Source: Natronosporangium sp035305625
GTDB lineage: Bacteria > Actinomycetota > Actinomycetes > Mycobacteriales > Micromonosporaceae
Length of the DNA stretch: 64,000 bases
Assembly: GCA_963809545.1 (NCBI GenBank)
Contig: CAWEKD010000005.1
Location: 744,001 to 808,000 of the forward strand
Direction: 5' to 3'
Program-made: the position numbers and the translations under genes
In this document: piece by piece, positions 24,200 through 33,390 of the stretch
How the letters are laid out: every line of letters begins with the position of its first letter
Position numbering within the stretch: the first letter of the stretch is position 1
Notes under the pieces: model-generated
Told to the model about the DNA's origin: nothing
Seen by the model: only the letters and a program-made list of their open reading frames with translations
The model's database searches: none

Positions 24200-26080
24200 A
24201 TGAGTGCGTCGAGCCACTACCGCAGCAACCTTCGTGACCTGGAGTTCAACCTGTTCGAGCTGGCCCAGGCCGAGGCCGGCCGGGCTGGCACCGCCCTGCC
24301 GGGGCTGGGGCAGGGGCCGTTCGCCGATTTCGATCCCGACACCGCCCGGGACATCCTGAGGGAGGTGGATCGGCTGGCGCGGGAGGACGTCGCGGCCAGC
24401 TATGTCGCCGGTGACCGCCAGCCCCCGGTGTTCGACCCGGCCACCGGGGAAGTGCGCGTGCCGGAGCCACTCCGCCGGTCCTACCACGCATTGATGGACG
24501 CCGAGTTCTGGCGGCTGGATCTACCGGAGGAGATGGGAGGGACGCCCGCGCCGCGCACCCTGTGGTGGGCGGTAGCGGAGCTGATCCTGGGCGCGAACGC
24601 GCCGGTGTGGATGTACGCGGCCGGCCCCTCGTTCGCCCAGACCCTGTTCCGGGAAGGCACCCCGGAGCAGAAGGAGTGGGCCAAGCTGTTCGTGGAGAAG
24701 CGGTGGGGCGCCACCATGGTGTTGACCGAGCCGGACGCCGGCTCGGACGTGGGCGCGGGACGCACCAAGGCGATCCGGCAGCCGGACGGATCGTGGCACA
24801 TCGACGGGGTCAAGCGGTTCATCACCAGTGGCGAGCACGACCTGACCGAGAACATCATCCACTATGTACTGGCTCGCCCGGAGGGTGCCGGCCCGGGCAC
24901 CAAGGGGCTGTCGCTGTTCATCGTGCCGAAGTTCCTGTTCGACCCGGCCACCGGTGAGTTGACCGGGCGCAACGGGGTAGTCGCCACCAATGTGGAGGAC
25001 AAGCTCGGACTGAAGGTGTCGGCCACCTGCGAGCTGGCGTTCGGCCAGCACGGCACCCCCGCCAAGGGGTGGCTAATGGGCGAGGTGCACGACGGCATCC
25101 GGCAGATGTTCCTGATCATCGAATACGCCCGGATGATGGTGGGGGCCAAGGCCGCCGCCACCCTGTCCACCGGCTACCTGAACGCCCTCGACTACGCCAA
25201 GCAGCGGGTGCAGGGGGCCGATCTGCTGCGCAGCACCGACAAGACCGCCCCCCGGGTCACCATCACCCACCACCCGGACGTGCGTCGCTCGCTGATGTTG
25301 CAGAAGTCGTACGCCGAGGGGCTGCGGGCGCTGATCTGGTACACCGCCAGCTGGCAGGACCGGGCCCGGGCGGCGAGCGTCGCCGGGGACACCGAGACCG
25401 CCGATCTGGCCGAGCGGGTCAGCGACCTGCTGCTGCCGGTGGTCAAGGGTGCTAGCTCGGAGCGGGCGTTCGAACTGCTGGGGGCGGAGTCGCTGCAGAC
25501 CTTCGGTGGCTCCGGTTACCTGAAGGATTACCCGTTGGAGCAGTACCTGCGGGACGCGAAGATCGACACCCTGTACGAGGGCACCACCGCGATCCAGGCC
25601 CTGGACCTGTTTTTCCGCAAGATCATCAGGGACCAGGGGGTCGCGCTGCGGACCGTGGCCGGCCAGATCCAGGCGTTCGTGACCGACGAGGGCGCCAACG
25701 GCCAGCTGAAGGAGGAGCGGCAGGCGCTCGCGGCCGCGCTCGCGGACGTGCAGGCGATGGTCAAGACCATGACCGGGTGGGCGATGGCCAGCCAGAGCGG
25801 GCAGCCCCGCGACCTCTACCGGGTGGGCCTGGCCAGCCGCCGGCTGCTGCTGGCCGCCGGCGACCTGCTGGTCGGCTGGCTGCTGCAGCGGCAGGCGGAG
25901 GTGGCGCTGGCCGCGCTCGGGCGCGGTGATGTGTCCGCATCGGACCAGGCGTTCTACCAGGGCAAGGTGGCCGCGGCCCGGTTCTTCGCCCGGGAGGTGC
26001 TGCCCCGGCTGGCCTCCGACCGAGTGATCATCGAGCGGACCAGCCTGGACGTGATGGACCTACCGGAGGAGGCGTTCTGA
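24200..26080 (+). CDS. Acyl-CoA dehydrogenase, FadE5-like, with C-terminal extension
   Basis: 626 residues. Flavin enzyme that starts beta-oxidation by forming a trans-2-enoyl-CoA. The N-terminus (SSHYRSNLRDLEFNLFEL) is the extra domain seen in mycobacterial FadE5, a broad-specificity long enzyme. FAD/substrate signatures include MVLTEPDAGSDVG near 178 and LGAESLQTFGGSGYLKDYPLEQYLRDAKIDT-type sequence at about 430-455. The last ~130 residues form the acyl-CoA dehydrogenase C-terminal helical extension. Electrons go to ETF and then possibly to the EtfD-like protein encoded at 8.2 kb. Confidence 0.92.
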   Translation: MSASSHYRSNLRDLEFNLFELAQAEAGRAGTALPGLGQGPFADFDPDTARDILREVDRLAREDVAASYVAGDRQPPVFDPATGEVRVPEPLRRSYHALMDAEFWRLDLPEEMGGTPAPRTLWWAVAELILGANAPVWMYAAGPSFAQTLFREGTPEQKEWAKLFVEKRWGATMVLTEPDAGSDVGAGRTKAIRQPDGSWHIDGVKRFITSGEHDLTENIIHYVLARPEGAGPGTKGLSLFIVPKFLFDPATGELTGRNGVVATNVEDKLGLKVSATCELAFGQHGTPAKGWLMGEVHDGIRQMFLIIEYARMMVGAKAAATLSTGYLNALDYAKQRVQGADLLRSTDKTAPRVTITHHPDVRRSLMLQKSYAEGLRALIWYTASWQDRARAASVAGDTETADLAERVSDLLLPVVKGASSERAFELLGAESLQTFGGSGYLKDYPLEQYLRDAKIDTLYEGTTAIQALDLFFRKIIRDQGVALRTVAGQIQAFVTDEGANGQLKEERQALAAALADVQAMVKTMTGWAMASQSGQPRDLYRVGLASRRLLLAAGDLLVGWLLQRQAEVALAALGRGDVSASDQAFYQGKVAAARFFAREVLPRLASDRVIIERTSLDVMDLPEEAF

Positions 26081-26099
26081 CCCGACTCCGGCGGGTGGA

Positions 26100-26621
26100 T
26101 CAGCCGGTGAGCTCGGCGCGGGCCGTGTGGACGGCGGCTAGAGCCGCGGTCCCCGGCCCGCAGTCGGGCCAGGTGCCGGTGAATTCGTGGACGGCCAGGG
26201 TGCTGGTGCGCAGGCCGTCGGAGTCCAGCCGGGCGGGTGAGTGGGTGCCCTCGGAGAGGGTGAAGGCCAGGTAGGACAGGGTGGGGTTGTGCCCGACCAC
26301 CAGCACCCGGGTCACGTCGTCGCTGATCTGCCGCAGCAGTGTGAGCACCTCCGTGACACCACCCTGGTAGATGGTGGGCTCGTAGCGCACCTGGGGCACC
26401 GCCTGGGCGGGCAGTTGTTCGGCCACCGCTTGCCAGGTCTGGCGCGTACGCCGGGCCGGTGAGCACAGCACCAGCTCCGGCAGCGCCTGCTGGGCCAGCC
26501 ACCGGCCGGCGGCCCGCGCGTCCCGCAGCCCACGTTCGGTCAACGGTCGGTCCGCGTCCGCCATCCCGAATGGGTTGTCCGCCTTCGCGTGTCGCAGCAA
26601 CACCAGTGTCCGTACCGTCAT
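26100..26621 (-). CDS. SixA-type histidine phosphatase
   Basis: 173 residues from ATG 26621. Histidine phosphatase family: LLRHAKAD at residues 8-15 supplies the catalytic His in RHA form. Later VVGHNPTLSYLA near 106 holds the second active-site His. Short length and RHA instead of RHG fit the SixA group, which dephosphorylates phosphohistidine proteins or small phosphoesters. Longer upstream readings add an Arg/Gly tail and were not used. It is convergent with the acyl-CoA dehydrogenase gene. Confidence 0.88.
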   Translation of the reverse strand: MTVRTLVLLRHAKADNPFGMADADRPLTERGLRDARAAGRWLAQQALPELVLCSPARRTRQTWQAVAEQLPAQAVPQVRYEPTIYQGGVTEVLTLLRQISDDVTRVLVVGHNPTLSYLAFTLSEGTHSPARLDSDGLRTSTLAVHEFTGTWPDCGPGTAALAAVHTARAELTG

Positions 26622-26768
26622 GCCGACAGCCTGCCGTATCCTCGCCGATCCCGCACGCAACCCCCAGGATGAGCCTCGATCTCCATGATCAACTTTCGAT
26701 CTCGAGGCGCTTGCGCCGGCCGTCCGTGTACCACGGACGTGGCCGTCGACCAACGCGCCAGTCCACGA

Positions 26769-27200
26769 TCAGGGGCAGTTGACCCACTCCTCGGTGCCGT
26801 CGGCGAACACCTGCCGTTTCCAGATCGGCAGTCGGGCCTTGACCTCGTCGACCAGGCGCGCGCAGGCGGCGAACCCCTCCGCCCGGTGGGCGGTAGCGAC
26901 CGCGCACACCAGCGCTGATTCTCCGATATGGAGGGTGCCGTACCGGTGGGAGACCGCCACCGCCCGGACCGCGGGGTCGGCGGCGATCTCGGCGGCGATC
27001 CGCCGCAGCACCTCACCGGCGCTGGGGTGGGCCTCGTACTCCAGCAGCGTCACCGGGCGGCCGTGATCGTGGTTGCGCACCACGCCCGCGAACGACACCA
27101 CCGCCCCCGCGCCCGGGTCGGCCACTACCTGTTCATGCCAGGCGCGGTCCAGCGGCTCATCGGTGACCACGGCGTGGCAGACCTTCGCGGCGACGGTCAC
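26769..27200 (-). CDS. moaE: Molybdopterin synthase catalytic subunit MoaE
   Basis: 143 residues from GTG 27200, overlapping the moeA stop (27197-27199). It transfers sulfur from MoaD thiocarboxylate to precursor Z to make molybdopterin. Family signatures seen: FAGVVRNHDHGRPV (37-50), SHRYGTLHIGE and the active-site VKARLPIWKRQ near 119-129. MoaD is not in the window. The pair with moeA makes a small molybdenum-cofactor operon. Confidence 0.94.
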   Translation of the reverse strand: MTVAAKVCHAVVTDEPLDRAWHEQVVADPGAGAVVSFAGVVRNHDHGRPVTLLEYEAHPSAGEVLRRIAAEIAADPAVRAVAVSHRYGTLHIGESALVCAVATAHRAEGFAACARLVDEVKARLPIWKRQVFADGTEEWVNCP

Positions 27201-28420
27201 GGCAGTTCCCCCGGCAGCAGCGGCAGCGGCACCAGCGGTACGTGGTCACCGACGGCGGCCTCGCTCTCCGGCGCGACCACCGCGAACCCGATCGCGGTGG
27301 CCAGTCCCCGCAGCATCGCCGAGCCGGCGTGCGGCACCGGGTAGGCGAGCCCGTCGGTCGGATCCCGCCGCACCAGCGCCAGATGGGTGTCGGTGCCTCG
27401 GCCGCGCACCGGTGCTCCGAGCGTGACCCGGGGCAGCCGGGCCAGGCTCGGCTCCGCTCGCCCCAGCCAGCCGGCCACCACCGGCGCCACCAGGGTGAGC
27501 AGCCCGATGACCGCCGACTGTGGATTGCCGGGCAGACCCACCAGCAGAGCGGTGCGCCCGTTGCCCGCCGGCACCCCGGCCAGCAGCATCGGGTAGCCGG
27601 GCCGGACCGCGACCGTGTCCACCAGGTAGGTGGCGTCGAGTGTGGCCAGTGCCGGGTGGAGGTGGTCGACCGGGCCGTGCATGGTGCCGCCGGTGGTGCA
27701 GATGAGATCCGCCCCCTTGGCGATCGTGTCCCGGATGGCGCCTAGATGCGCCTCGAGGGTGTCGGCGCCGGGGCCACCGGGGGAGGGGTCCACCCACGCC
27801 CCCAACCGACGTAGCCAACCGGGCAGCTGGGGGCCGAGCGCGTCCCGGACCCGGCCGTCGCCGGGCGGCCCGGACAACAGCAGTTCGTCCCCGAACACCA
27901 GCACCGCGACCCGGGGCGGGCGGCGGACCGCGAGGTCGTCGTAACCGCAGGAGGCGGCCAGGCCGATCAGCGCCGGGGTGATCGCGGTGCCGGCCGGCAC
28001 CAGCTCCTCCCCGGCCCGCGCCTCTTCCCCCGGCATCCGCCACTCCGGCCGGGCACGGGGGGTGCCGGTGACCCGTCCATCCGCGTCGCGCGTGGCGTGT
28101 TCCCACCGGACGATCGCGGTGGTGCCGGCAGGCACCATGGCACCGGTGGCGATCTCGACGCACTCCCCGTCACTGGTCAGCGGGGGCGCCACCTCCCCGG
28201 CCAATACCCGACCGGTGATGCGCCAGGGGCCGGCGCCGCGGACCGCCCAGCCGTCCACGCAGGAGGTGGGGAAGGCGGGCAGATGGGTGCGGGCGATGAT
28301 CGGCTCGACCAGCACCCGACCGTCCGCCTCGGCCAGCGGCACCCGCTCCGGGGCCGGGGCGTGCTCCCGACCAGCGGCCCAGGCCGCCGCTAGCGCCGCC
28401 GGCCACGGGGTCGTATCCAT
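27197..28420 (-). CDS. moeA: Molybdopterin molybdenumtransferase MoeA
   Basis: 407 residues from ATG 28420. It inserts molybdate into adenylated molybdopterin. MoeA features include SCVDGWAVRG near 53, VEIATGAMVPAGTTAIV near 90, the MPT-binding CTTGGTM segment near 240 and LPGNPQSAVIG near 300. The usual family sequence at the third site is TGGVS; here TGGTM replaces the last residues, a mild variation. It is translationally coupled to moaE. Confidence 0.93.
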   Translation of the reverse strand: MDTTPWPAALAAAWAAGREHAPAPERVPLAEADGRVLVEPIIARTHLPAFPTSCVDGWAVRGAGPWRITGRVLAGEVAPPLTSDGECVEIATGAMVPAGTTAIVRWEHATRDADGRVTGTPRARPEWRMPGEEARAGEELVPAGTAITPALIGLAASCGYDDLAVRRPPRVAVLVFGDELLLSGPPGDGRVRDALGPQLPGWLRRLGAWVDPSPGGPGADTLEAHLGAIRDTIAKGADLICTTGGTMHGPVDHLHPALATLDATYLVDTVAVRPGYPMLLAGVPAGNGRTALLVGLPGNPQSAVIGLLTLVAPVVAGWLGRAEPSLARLPRVTLGAPVRGRGTDTHLALVRRDPTDGLAYPVPHAGSAMLRGLATAIGFAVVAPESEAAVGDHVPLVPLPLLPGELP

Positions 28421-28429
28421 GGGCTGAGC

Positions 28430-28768
28430 CTAGCCGTCGACCGAGGTGACCAGCAGGTGGACGCGGTCATGCTCCACCGAGATCAGAGTCACCCGGAGCC
28501 CGCCGATCTGTTGGGTGGTGCCGCTGGTGACTTCCCGGCGGTCACCATCGATCGTGATCACCGCGGAGTCGGCGGCGCGCTCCCGGACCATGACGTCCTG
28601 CACCGCCAAGTCCACGTCCCCCAGGATCCGCCGACCGCTTCCGGGAGACAGTTCCAGATCGCACTGGACGTCGTCGCAGTCGGGAACCTCCGCCTGATAG
28701 GCGGCTAGGCCACCGACCACGCCGGCCGCGAGTAGTGGAAGAACTAGGGAAAATCCGAAACGAGGCAC
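28430..28768 (-). CDS. Small exported or membrane-anchored protein of unknown function
   Basis: 112 residues from GTG 28768. A signal or anchor segment (about 6-23) is followed by a mainly beta-type domain with two Cys (31 and 36, in CDDVQC). No family is recognised. Nine bases separate it from moeA and it could share that transcript. Its GTG is preceded by an unusual AT-rich run (28768-28780) that recurs near 48951. Confidence 0.6.
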   Translation of the reverse strand: MPRFGFSLVLPLLAAGVVGGLAAYQAEVPDCDDVQCDLELSPGSGRRILGDVDLAVQDVMVRERAADSAVITIDGDRREVTSGTTQQIGGLRVTLISVEHDRVHLLVTSVDG

Positions 28769-28786
28769 ATATATATCATGCCGCGC

Positions 28787-30640
28787 TCAAGGGCGCTCGT
28801 CCGGCGATTCGGTGATCCCCAACTGCGGATCGACTCCGCGCAGCACCAGCGCCAGCCGCGCCTGGCCGTCCGGAGTCACGGTCACCGGCACCCCCCAGTC
28901 CTGGCGGGTCAGGTGACAGGCCGCGTGCTCACCGTCCACATCGCAGGTCGCGGCCTGAGCCACCACCTGCAGCACCCCCGACTCGACCGCCGGATCCAGC
29001 ACCAAGGTGCGGGACAGATCGGTCCCCACCCCCGCGCCCTCGAGGAGCAGATTCGCCGGCATCGCCGACACCTCCAGCCGGGTGGCCGGCCCGTACGAGG
29101 TGTCCAGCCGCTGCCCGGGCGGTGGGCTGAACAGCACCTCCAGCTGGACCTGGCCCCCGGCCAAGGCGGTGGCCGGGCGCTCGGTGCGGAGCCGTTGATC
29201 GGCGATCGGCGCCGGTGCCTGCGCCGGCAGCGGCGTGAGCCGGTGCGCCGCCGACTCCACCACCCAGATCCGGCCGTCCGCGCCCACGACCAGGTCGCTC
29301 GGCTCCGCCAACCCGGTGGCCACCGTGGACACCTGGCGGGTCTGCGGATCGAACCGCCGAACCGCCTGGTTGTACGTGTCCGCCACCAGCACCCCGCCGT
29401 CCGGCGCCACCAGCACTCCCAGCGGGTGCTGGAACAGCGCCCGGTCGGCGGGCCCGTCGGCGTGCCCGAAGTCGAACAGGCCGGTGCCGACCGCGGTGTG
29501 CAGCTGGCCGTCGGCCACCCACCGCAGCGCGCTGGTCTCACTGTCGGCGATCCACAACCGGGTGCCGTCCGGGTCGGTCGCCAGCCCCGACGGCTGCGCC
29601 AGCCACGCCTCGGTCAGCGGGCCGTCCCGCAGACCCTCCACGGTGGTGCCGGCGTACACCCCGGCGGTACCGGCCACCGGGTCGAACCACCACAGCTGGT
29701 GGATGCCGGCCATGGCGACCACCACCCGCCCGTCGTACCAGGCCACATCCCACGGGGAGGACAGGTCGACCTGGTCCGCCGGGTGGGGGTCGAAGTCCAC
29801 CTCTCCCCGCCAGGCGCGCCCGGTGCCGGCGACCGTGCGGACCTCCCCGTCGGCCAGGCGCAGGCCCCGCAGCCGGTGGTTGACGGTGTCGGCCACCACC
29901 ACGTCGTACCCGACCGCCGCCGCGACCGGCTCCGGCAGCCGGCACAGCCCCTGCGGCTCGTTGAACTCCGCCCGGTCGGCCGGGCCGTCGGCCGCTCCCC
30001 GCTGGCCGCTGCCGATCCGGCGGACCACGGTCTGACCGTCGGCGGCGAGCTCCACCAGGCGATGCCGGGCCGAGTCACTGACCAGGAAGCCCCCGCCCGG
30101 CAGCGCCACCGCCTTGCCCGGGAACCGGAGCGAGCTGTCCGCCTCGGTCGGCGGCTGGACCTGAAACCGGCCCCGGCGCAGGGTGCCCTTCTGCTCGTGG
30201 ACCGTGATCAGTTCATCGAACAGCCGCGCCAGGCCCGGGGCGTGCCCCTCCCCGGCCATGGACGCGACCAGGTACCCTTCCGGGTCCACCACCGCCAAGG
30301 TGGGCCACGCGCGGGCCGCGTACTGCCGCCAGGTCACCAGGTCCGGATCGTCCAGCACCGGATGGTGCACCCCGTACCGCTCCACGGCCGCGGCCAACGC
30401 CGCCGGGTCCCGTTCGTGGGCGAACTTCGGCGAGTGGACCCCGATCACGACCAGCACGTCGGCGTACCGCTCCTCCAGCGGCCGCAGCTCGTCGATCACA
30501 TGCAGGCAGTTGATGCAGCAGAAGGTCCAGAAGTCCAGCAGGACGATCTTGCCGCGCAGGTCGGCCAGGCGCAGTGGAGCGGTGTTGAGCCAGCCTCGCC
30601 CGACGAGTTCCGGCGCGCGTACCCGAGGAGTCGACAGCAC
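28787..30640 (-). CDS. Thioredoxin-like / NHL-repeat protein (NHLRC2-like)
   Basis: 617 residues from GTG 30640. An N-terminal thioredoxin-fold domain (about 10-160) carries the redox motif C42-I-N-C45 in FWTFCCINC. A six-bladed NHL beta-propeller (about 170-480) follows, with repeated segments such as LVSDSARHRLVEL and VVADTVNHRLRGL. A C-terminal beta domain (about 490-610) completes it. This order matches NHLRC2-type proteins, proposed thiol-disulfide enzymes of unknown substrate. No signal peptide is visible, so it is probably cytoplasmic. The start is somewhat uncertain because the upstream Shine-Dalgarno-like GAGGG touches the GTG. Confidence 0.88.
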   Translation of the reverse strand: MLSTPRVRAPELVGRGWLNTAPLRLADLRGKIVLLDFWTFCCINCLHVIDELRPLEERYADVLVVIGVHSPKFAHERDPAALAAAVERYGVHHPVLDDPDLVTWRQYAARAWPTLAVVDPEGYLVASMAGEGHAPGLARLFDELITVHEQKGTLRRGRFQVQPPTEADSSLRFPGKAVALPGGGFLVSDSARHRLVELAADGQTVVRRIGSGQRGAADGPADRAEFNEPQGLCRLPEPVAAAVGYDVVVADTVNHRLRGLRLADGEVRTVAGTGRAWRGEVDFDPHPADQVDLSSPWDVAWYDGRVVVAMAGIHQLWWFDPVAGTAGVYAGTTVEGLRDGPLTEAWLAQPSGLATDPDGTRLWIADSETSALRWVADGQLHTAVGTGLFDFGHADGPADRALFQHPLGVLVAPDGGVLVADTYNQAVRRFDPQTRQVSTVATGLAEPSDLVVGADGRIWVVESAAHRLTPLPAQAPAPIADQRLRTERPATALAGGQVQLEVLFSPPPGQRLDTSYGPATRLEVSAMPANLLLEGAGVGTDLSRTLVLDPAVESGVLQVVAQAATCDVDGEHAACHLTRQDWGVPVTVTPDGQARLALVLRGVDPQLGITESPDERP

Positions 30641-30643
30641 CCC

Positions 30644-31130
30644 TCAATGATGGCAGCCGGGGTCGTGCCGGGGGCGGGGTCGTTGCTCGGGGAGTCACCG
30701 GACGCCCAGTCCGGGCGGGGCTCGTCGGTGGGCTGCTCCTCCTCGTCGTGCGCGATGGTGAAGACGTACCTGAGGGATCGCTTCGGGCCGCAGGAATCCC
30801 AGGCGCGGGCGAGCCCTTCGACGCCGAGATCTCCACCGGCGTGTTCCCGTTGTTGGCGGGTCGCGAGCTCGATCGTCGCCCGTGTCACCACCACCACGTC
30901 GCCTTCCAGGAAGCGCCCCGCACCGGGAACCTCCACCCCTCGGCGGTGGCCGTCGGCCACCGGGCGGCTGCCCCGGGGCCAGACCGTGTTCCACGCTGGC
31001 GGGAGCCCACCGTTCTCCAAATAGAGGCAGCTCGTGGTGGAGTCGTACCGGACGGTATAGCTACCGGTGAGCGGTGGGATGACGATGTCGTCGCGATCGC
31101 CGCGACCGCGGCGTACCGCCCGCCTCTCAT
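30644..31130 (-). pseudogene. Disrupted gene for an unknown protein
   Basis: Protein-like sequence on the minus strand (GSYTVRYDSTTSCLYLENGG, then VWPRGSRPVADG and GRFLEGDVVVVTRATI) has no ATG or GTG start in its own frame. An ATG at 31130 (MRGGRYAAVAAIA) lies in another frame. At the 3' end the frame runs on into the next gene, while a TGA at 30644-30646, four bases before that gene's start, is again out of frame. Two indels would restore a gene of about 160 residues. No family is recognised. Confidence 0.4.
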
Positions 31131-31287
31131 GTCGTGTCCCCGTCCTCCGCCCCCGGTAGGGAAACGGGGTGATGCCGGCTGATAGGTGACACGTCCTACC
31201 CGCTCAGGAATGAATTGTCATCAATTAAATGGCGGGGCGGTGGTGGTCGACTCGCCGAGATCCGCGTGCGACGTCCCGCCTAATGGA

Positions 31288-31329
31288 ATGCGTACGGTGC
31301 ATGGCTGGTGCGCGCAAAGCGCATTGGAC
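31288..31329 (+). promoter_or_regulatory. LysR-type operator and -35 element upstream of the lyase gene
   Basis: The palindrome-like ATGCGTACGGTGCAT (31288-31302) fits the T-N11-A pattern of LysR boxes. After a 17-base gap comes CGCATTGGAC (31320-31329), containing a TTGGAC -35-like hexamer. The same two elements with the same 17-base gap occur at 34057-34098. The lyase start is about 100 bases further on. Confidence 0.65.
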
Positions 31330-31428
31330 AGGTGCCCAGGCGGGCAGTTCACTGGCTGCTAGATCCGATGTTCCGGTGGTCCATGGACCGAGGGCGACGC
31401 CGGTTGCCGCAAAGAAAGGGCCCAGACT

Positions 31429-32385
31429 ATGGGATCACGTGAGAAGAAGACTACACAGTTGCGCCGCATTTTCGAACGGCCGGGGACGACGCTCATGCCG
31501 TTCGGGGTACTCCCGATCCACGCCCAGATGGCGCAGCGGGCAGGCTTCGAGGCGTTCGAGATCTCGGGTGGCATGACGTCGTGGTGGGTGGGCGGCGTCG
31601 CGGACGCGGGCTTGCTGACCATGACCGAGATGGTGGAGCACGCGGCCCGGGTGGCGAAGTCGGTCGACATCCCGGTCTTCGCGGACGCGGACACCGGCTA
31701 CGGCAACGCCGTCAACACCTGGCGGACGACCCAGGAGTTCGTCCGGGCCGGAGTCGCGGGCATCCACATCGAGGACCAGGTGGAGCCCAAGAAGGCGGGC
31801 GGCCAGGCCGGTATCCAGATCGTCTCGGACGAGGAGGCGGTCGGCCGGCTGCGGGCGGCGGTGGACGCCAAGAACGAACTCGACCCCGACTTCGTCATCG
31901 TGGCGCGCACCGACGCCTACGCCGCCGAGGGCGGCAGCCTGGAGGAGGCGATCCGGCGCGGGAACCTGTACCTCAAAGAGGCCGGCGCCGACGTCATCTT
32001 CTACGAGGGGCTGCGGTCGTGGGACGAGGTCCGGCGGGCGCTGAAGGAGACCGACGGCCCGGCGTACGCCATTACGAGCCGGCACGCCGGCCGCCACCCC
32101 TCGCTGGCCGAGCTGAGCGAGATGGGCCAGAAGATCAACATCGTGCCGTTCATCCTCCCCGGCATCCAGGAGGTGTGGAGCCTGCTGCTCAAGGTCAAGC
32201 AGAGCGGCGAGCTGGCCCCGATCGACGACTACCTGGAGCAGCTCTTCCAGAAGCAGGGACAGGAGGACTTCGTCGGCTGGGGGGACGCCTTCATCTCGCC
32301 GAACTATGAGGACGTCCGGCGCTGGGAGGAGAAGTACCTGCCCGCCGACAAGCAGCGGGACTACGAGAACACCGTCCACGACTGA
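31429..32385 (+). CDS. Isocitrate lyase / PEP mutase superfamily protein
   Basis: 318 residues from ATG 31429. A beta/alpha-barrel enzyme acting at a C-C or P-C bond beside a carboxylate. The metal-binding FADADTGYGN is at 84-93 and IEDQVEPKKAGGQAG at 114-128. In (2-methyl)isocitrate lyases that loop carries the catalytic Cys of KKCGH; here it reads KKAGG, so a classical isocitrate lyase is unlikely. Oxaloacetate decarboxylase, dimethylmalate lyase or a hydrolase are better guesses. A shared operator motif links it to the SDR-P450 operon, so it probably handles a downstream product of that pathway. Confidence 0.85.
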   Translation: MGSREKKTTQLRRIFERPGTTLMPFGVLPIHAQMAQRAGFEAFEISGGMTSWWVGGVADAGLLTMTEMVEHAARVAKSVDIPVFADADTGYGNAVNTWRTTQEFVRAGVAGIHIEDQVEPKKAGGQAGIQIVSDEEAVGRLRAAVDAKNELDPDFVIVARTDAYAAEGGSLEEAIRRGNLYLKEAGADVIFYEGLRSWDEVRRALKETDGPAYAITSRHAGRHPSLAELSEMGQKINIVPFILPGIQEVWSLLLKVKQSGELAPIDDYLEQLFQKQGQEDFVGWGDAFISPNYEDVRRWEEKYLPADKQRDYENTVHD

Positions 32386-32394
32386 CCGCGTCGG

Positions 32395-33390
32395 TCAGGC
32401 GGCCGCCCGCGGGACACCCGGCGATACGCCGGGTGTCTCCGGGGCGGGCGGCGGCGCGGCTAGCGAAAGGTCGCCCGCTTCGTTGCCCGGTACCGGGGCG
32501 AAGCCGACCCGCTCCCAGGCGATGTGGCGGATCAGGTGGACCACCGTGGCGGTGGTGGGCGACATGGTGCGCGACTGGATCCGGTACAGCCCCACCACCG
32601 CGCGCCGGAGCGGCTGCGTGGCGGTGTCGATCGGCAACGGGGTCAGGTGCGCCACCTCGTGGATGTCGCTGGCCACCAGGATGGCGTCGGTGGTCGCGGC
32701 GGTTTTCGCGGCGAGCTCGAAGTTGTCCAGCTCGATGGTGGCGTTCAGCCAGGACCGGGCCTCCTCCGGGACCGTGTGGGCGAGGGTTTTGTTCCAGGCA
32801 GTCGGGCCGATCCGAGGGTAGGAGCGCAACGCCTCGAGCGGCACCGGCGTGGTGGCCAGCAGCGGATGCTCCGGGCGGACCAGGAACGCCGGACCGGACA
32901 CCCACAGCGGCTCCACCCCCACCCGCTCGGAGATGTGCGGGGTGCGGAGTCCGATGAAGAAGTCGATCTCCGTGTCGAGGAGCTGCCGCATCATGCTCGC
33001 CACCGAGCCGATGACGACGTTCACCCGGATGTCCGGGTACTTCGCCAGCACCACCTCCAGCAGGCGCGGGACGATCAGATCGGCGGCGGAGGGGCCGATC
33101 CCGAACCGCACCAGGCCGTTGACGCCGGCGGCGGCGCCCTCTAAGGCCTGTTCGAGCGCGGTGGCGTTGAAGAGGAGGTCTTCGGCGCGGGCGAGCAACT
33201 GCTTACCGACCGGGGTCAGGACGGCCCCGGTACGGCTCCGGTCGAACAGGGTGACGCGGTACTGCCGCTCCAGTGCTTGGATGCTCCGGCTCAGCGCCGG
33301 CTGGGACAGGTGGAGCGCCTCGGCCGCCTTGATGAAGCTACCCGTGTGCGCCAGCACCACGAAGTGGTGAAGCTTATGCAGGTCGAGCAC
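32395..33390 (-). CDS. LysR-family transcriptional regulator
   Basis: 331 residues from GTG 33390. The N-terminal winged helix is clear: HHFVVLAHTGSFIKAAEALHLSQPALSRSIQALE at about 8-41 in continuous sequence. The periplasmic-binding-like effector domain follows from about 92. It overlaps the preceding HtaA-like gene by 17 bases and lies between two targets that share one T-N11-A operator motif (31288 and 34057), so it is the obvious candidate activator. The inducer is unknown and may be the P450 substrate. Confidence 0.92.
   Translation of the reverse strand: MLDLHKLHHFVVLAHTGSFIKAAEALHLSQPALSRSIQALERQYRVTLFDRSRTGAVLTPVGKQLLARAEDLLFNATALEQALEGAAAGVNGLVRFGIGPSAADLIVPRLLEVVLAKYPDIRVNVVIGSVASMMRQLLDTEIDFFIGLRTPHISERVGVEPLWVSGPAFLVRPEHPLLATTPVPLEALRSYPRIGPTAWNKTLAHTVPEEARSWLNATIELDNFELAAKTAATTDAILVASDIHEVAHLTPLPIDTATQPLRRAVVGLYRIQSRTMSPTTATVVHLIRHIAWERVGFAPVPGNEAGDLSLAAPPPAPETPGVSPGVPRAAA

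Noticed and set aside
26680..26730. Possible Micromonosporaceae-type intergenic repeat (contains TTGATCATGG on the minus strand)
   Set aside because: Only one copy in the window; repeat status cannot be judged without the genome.
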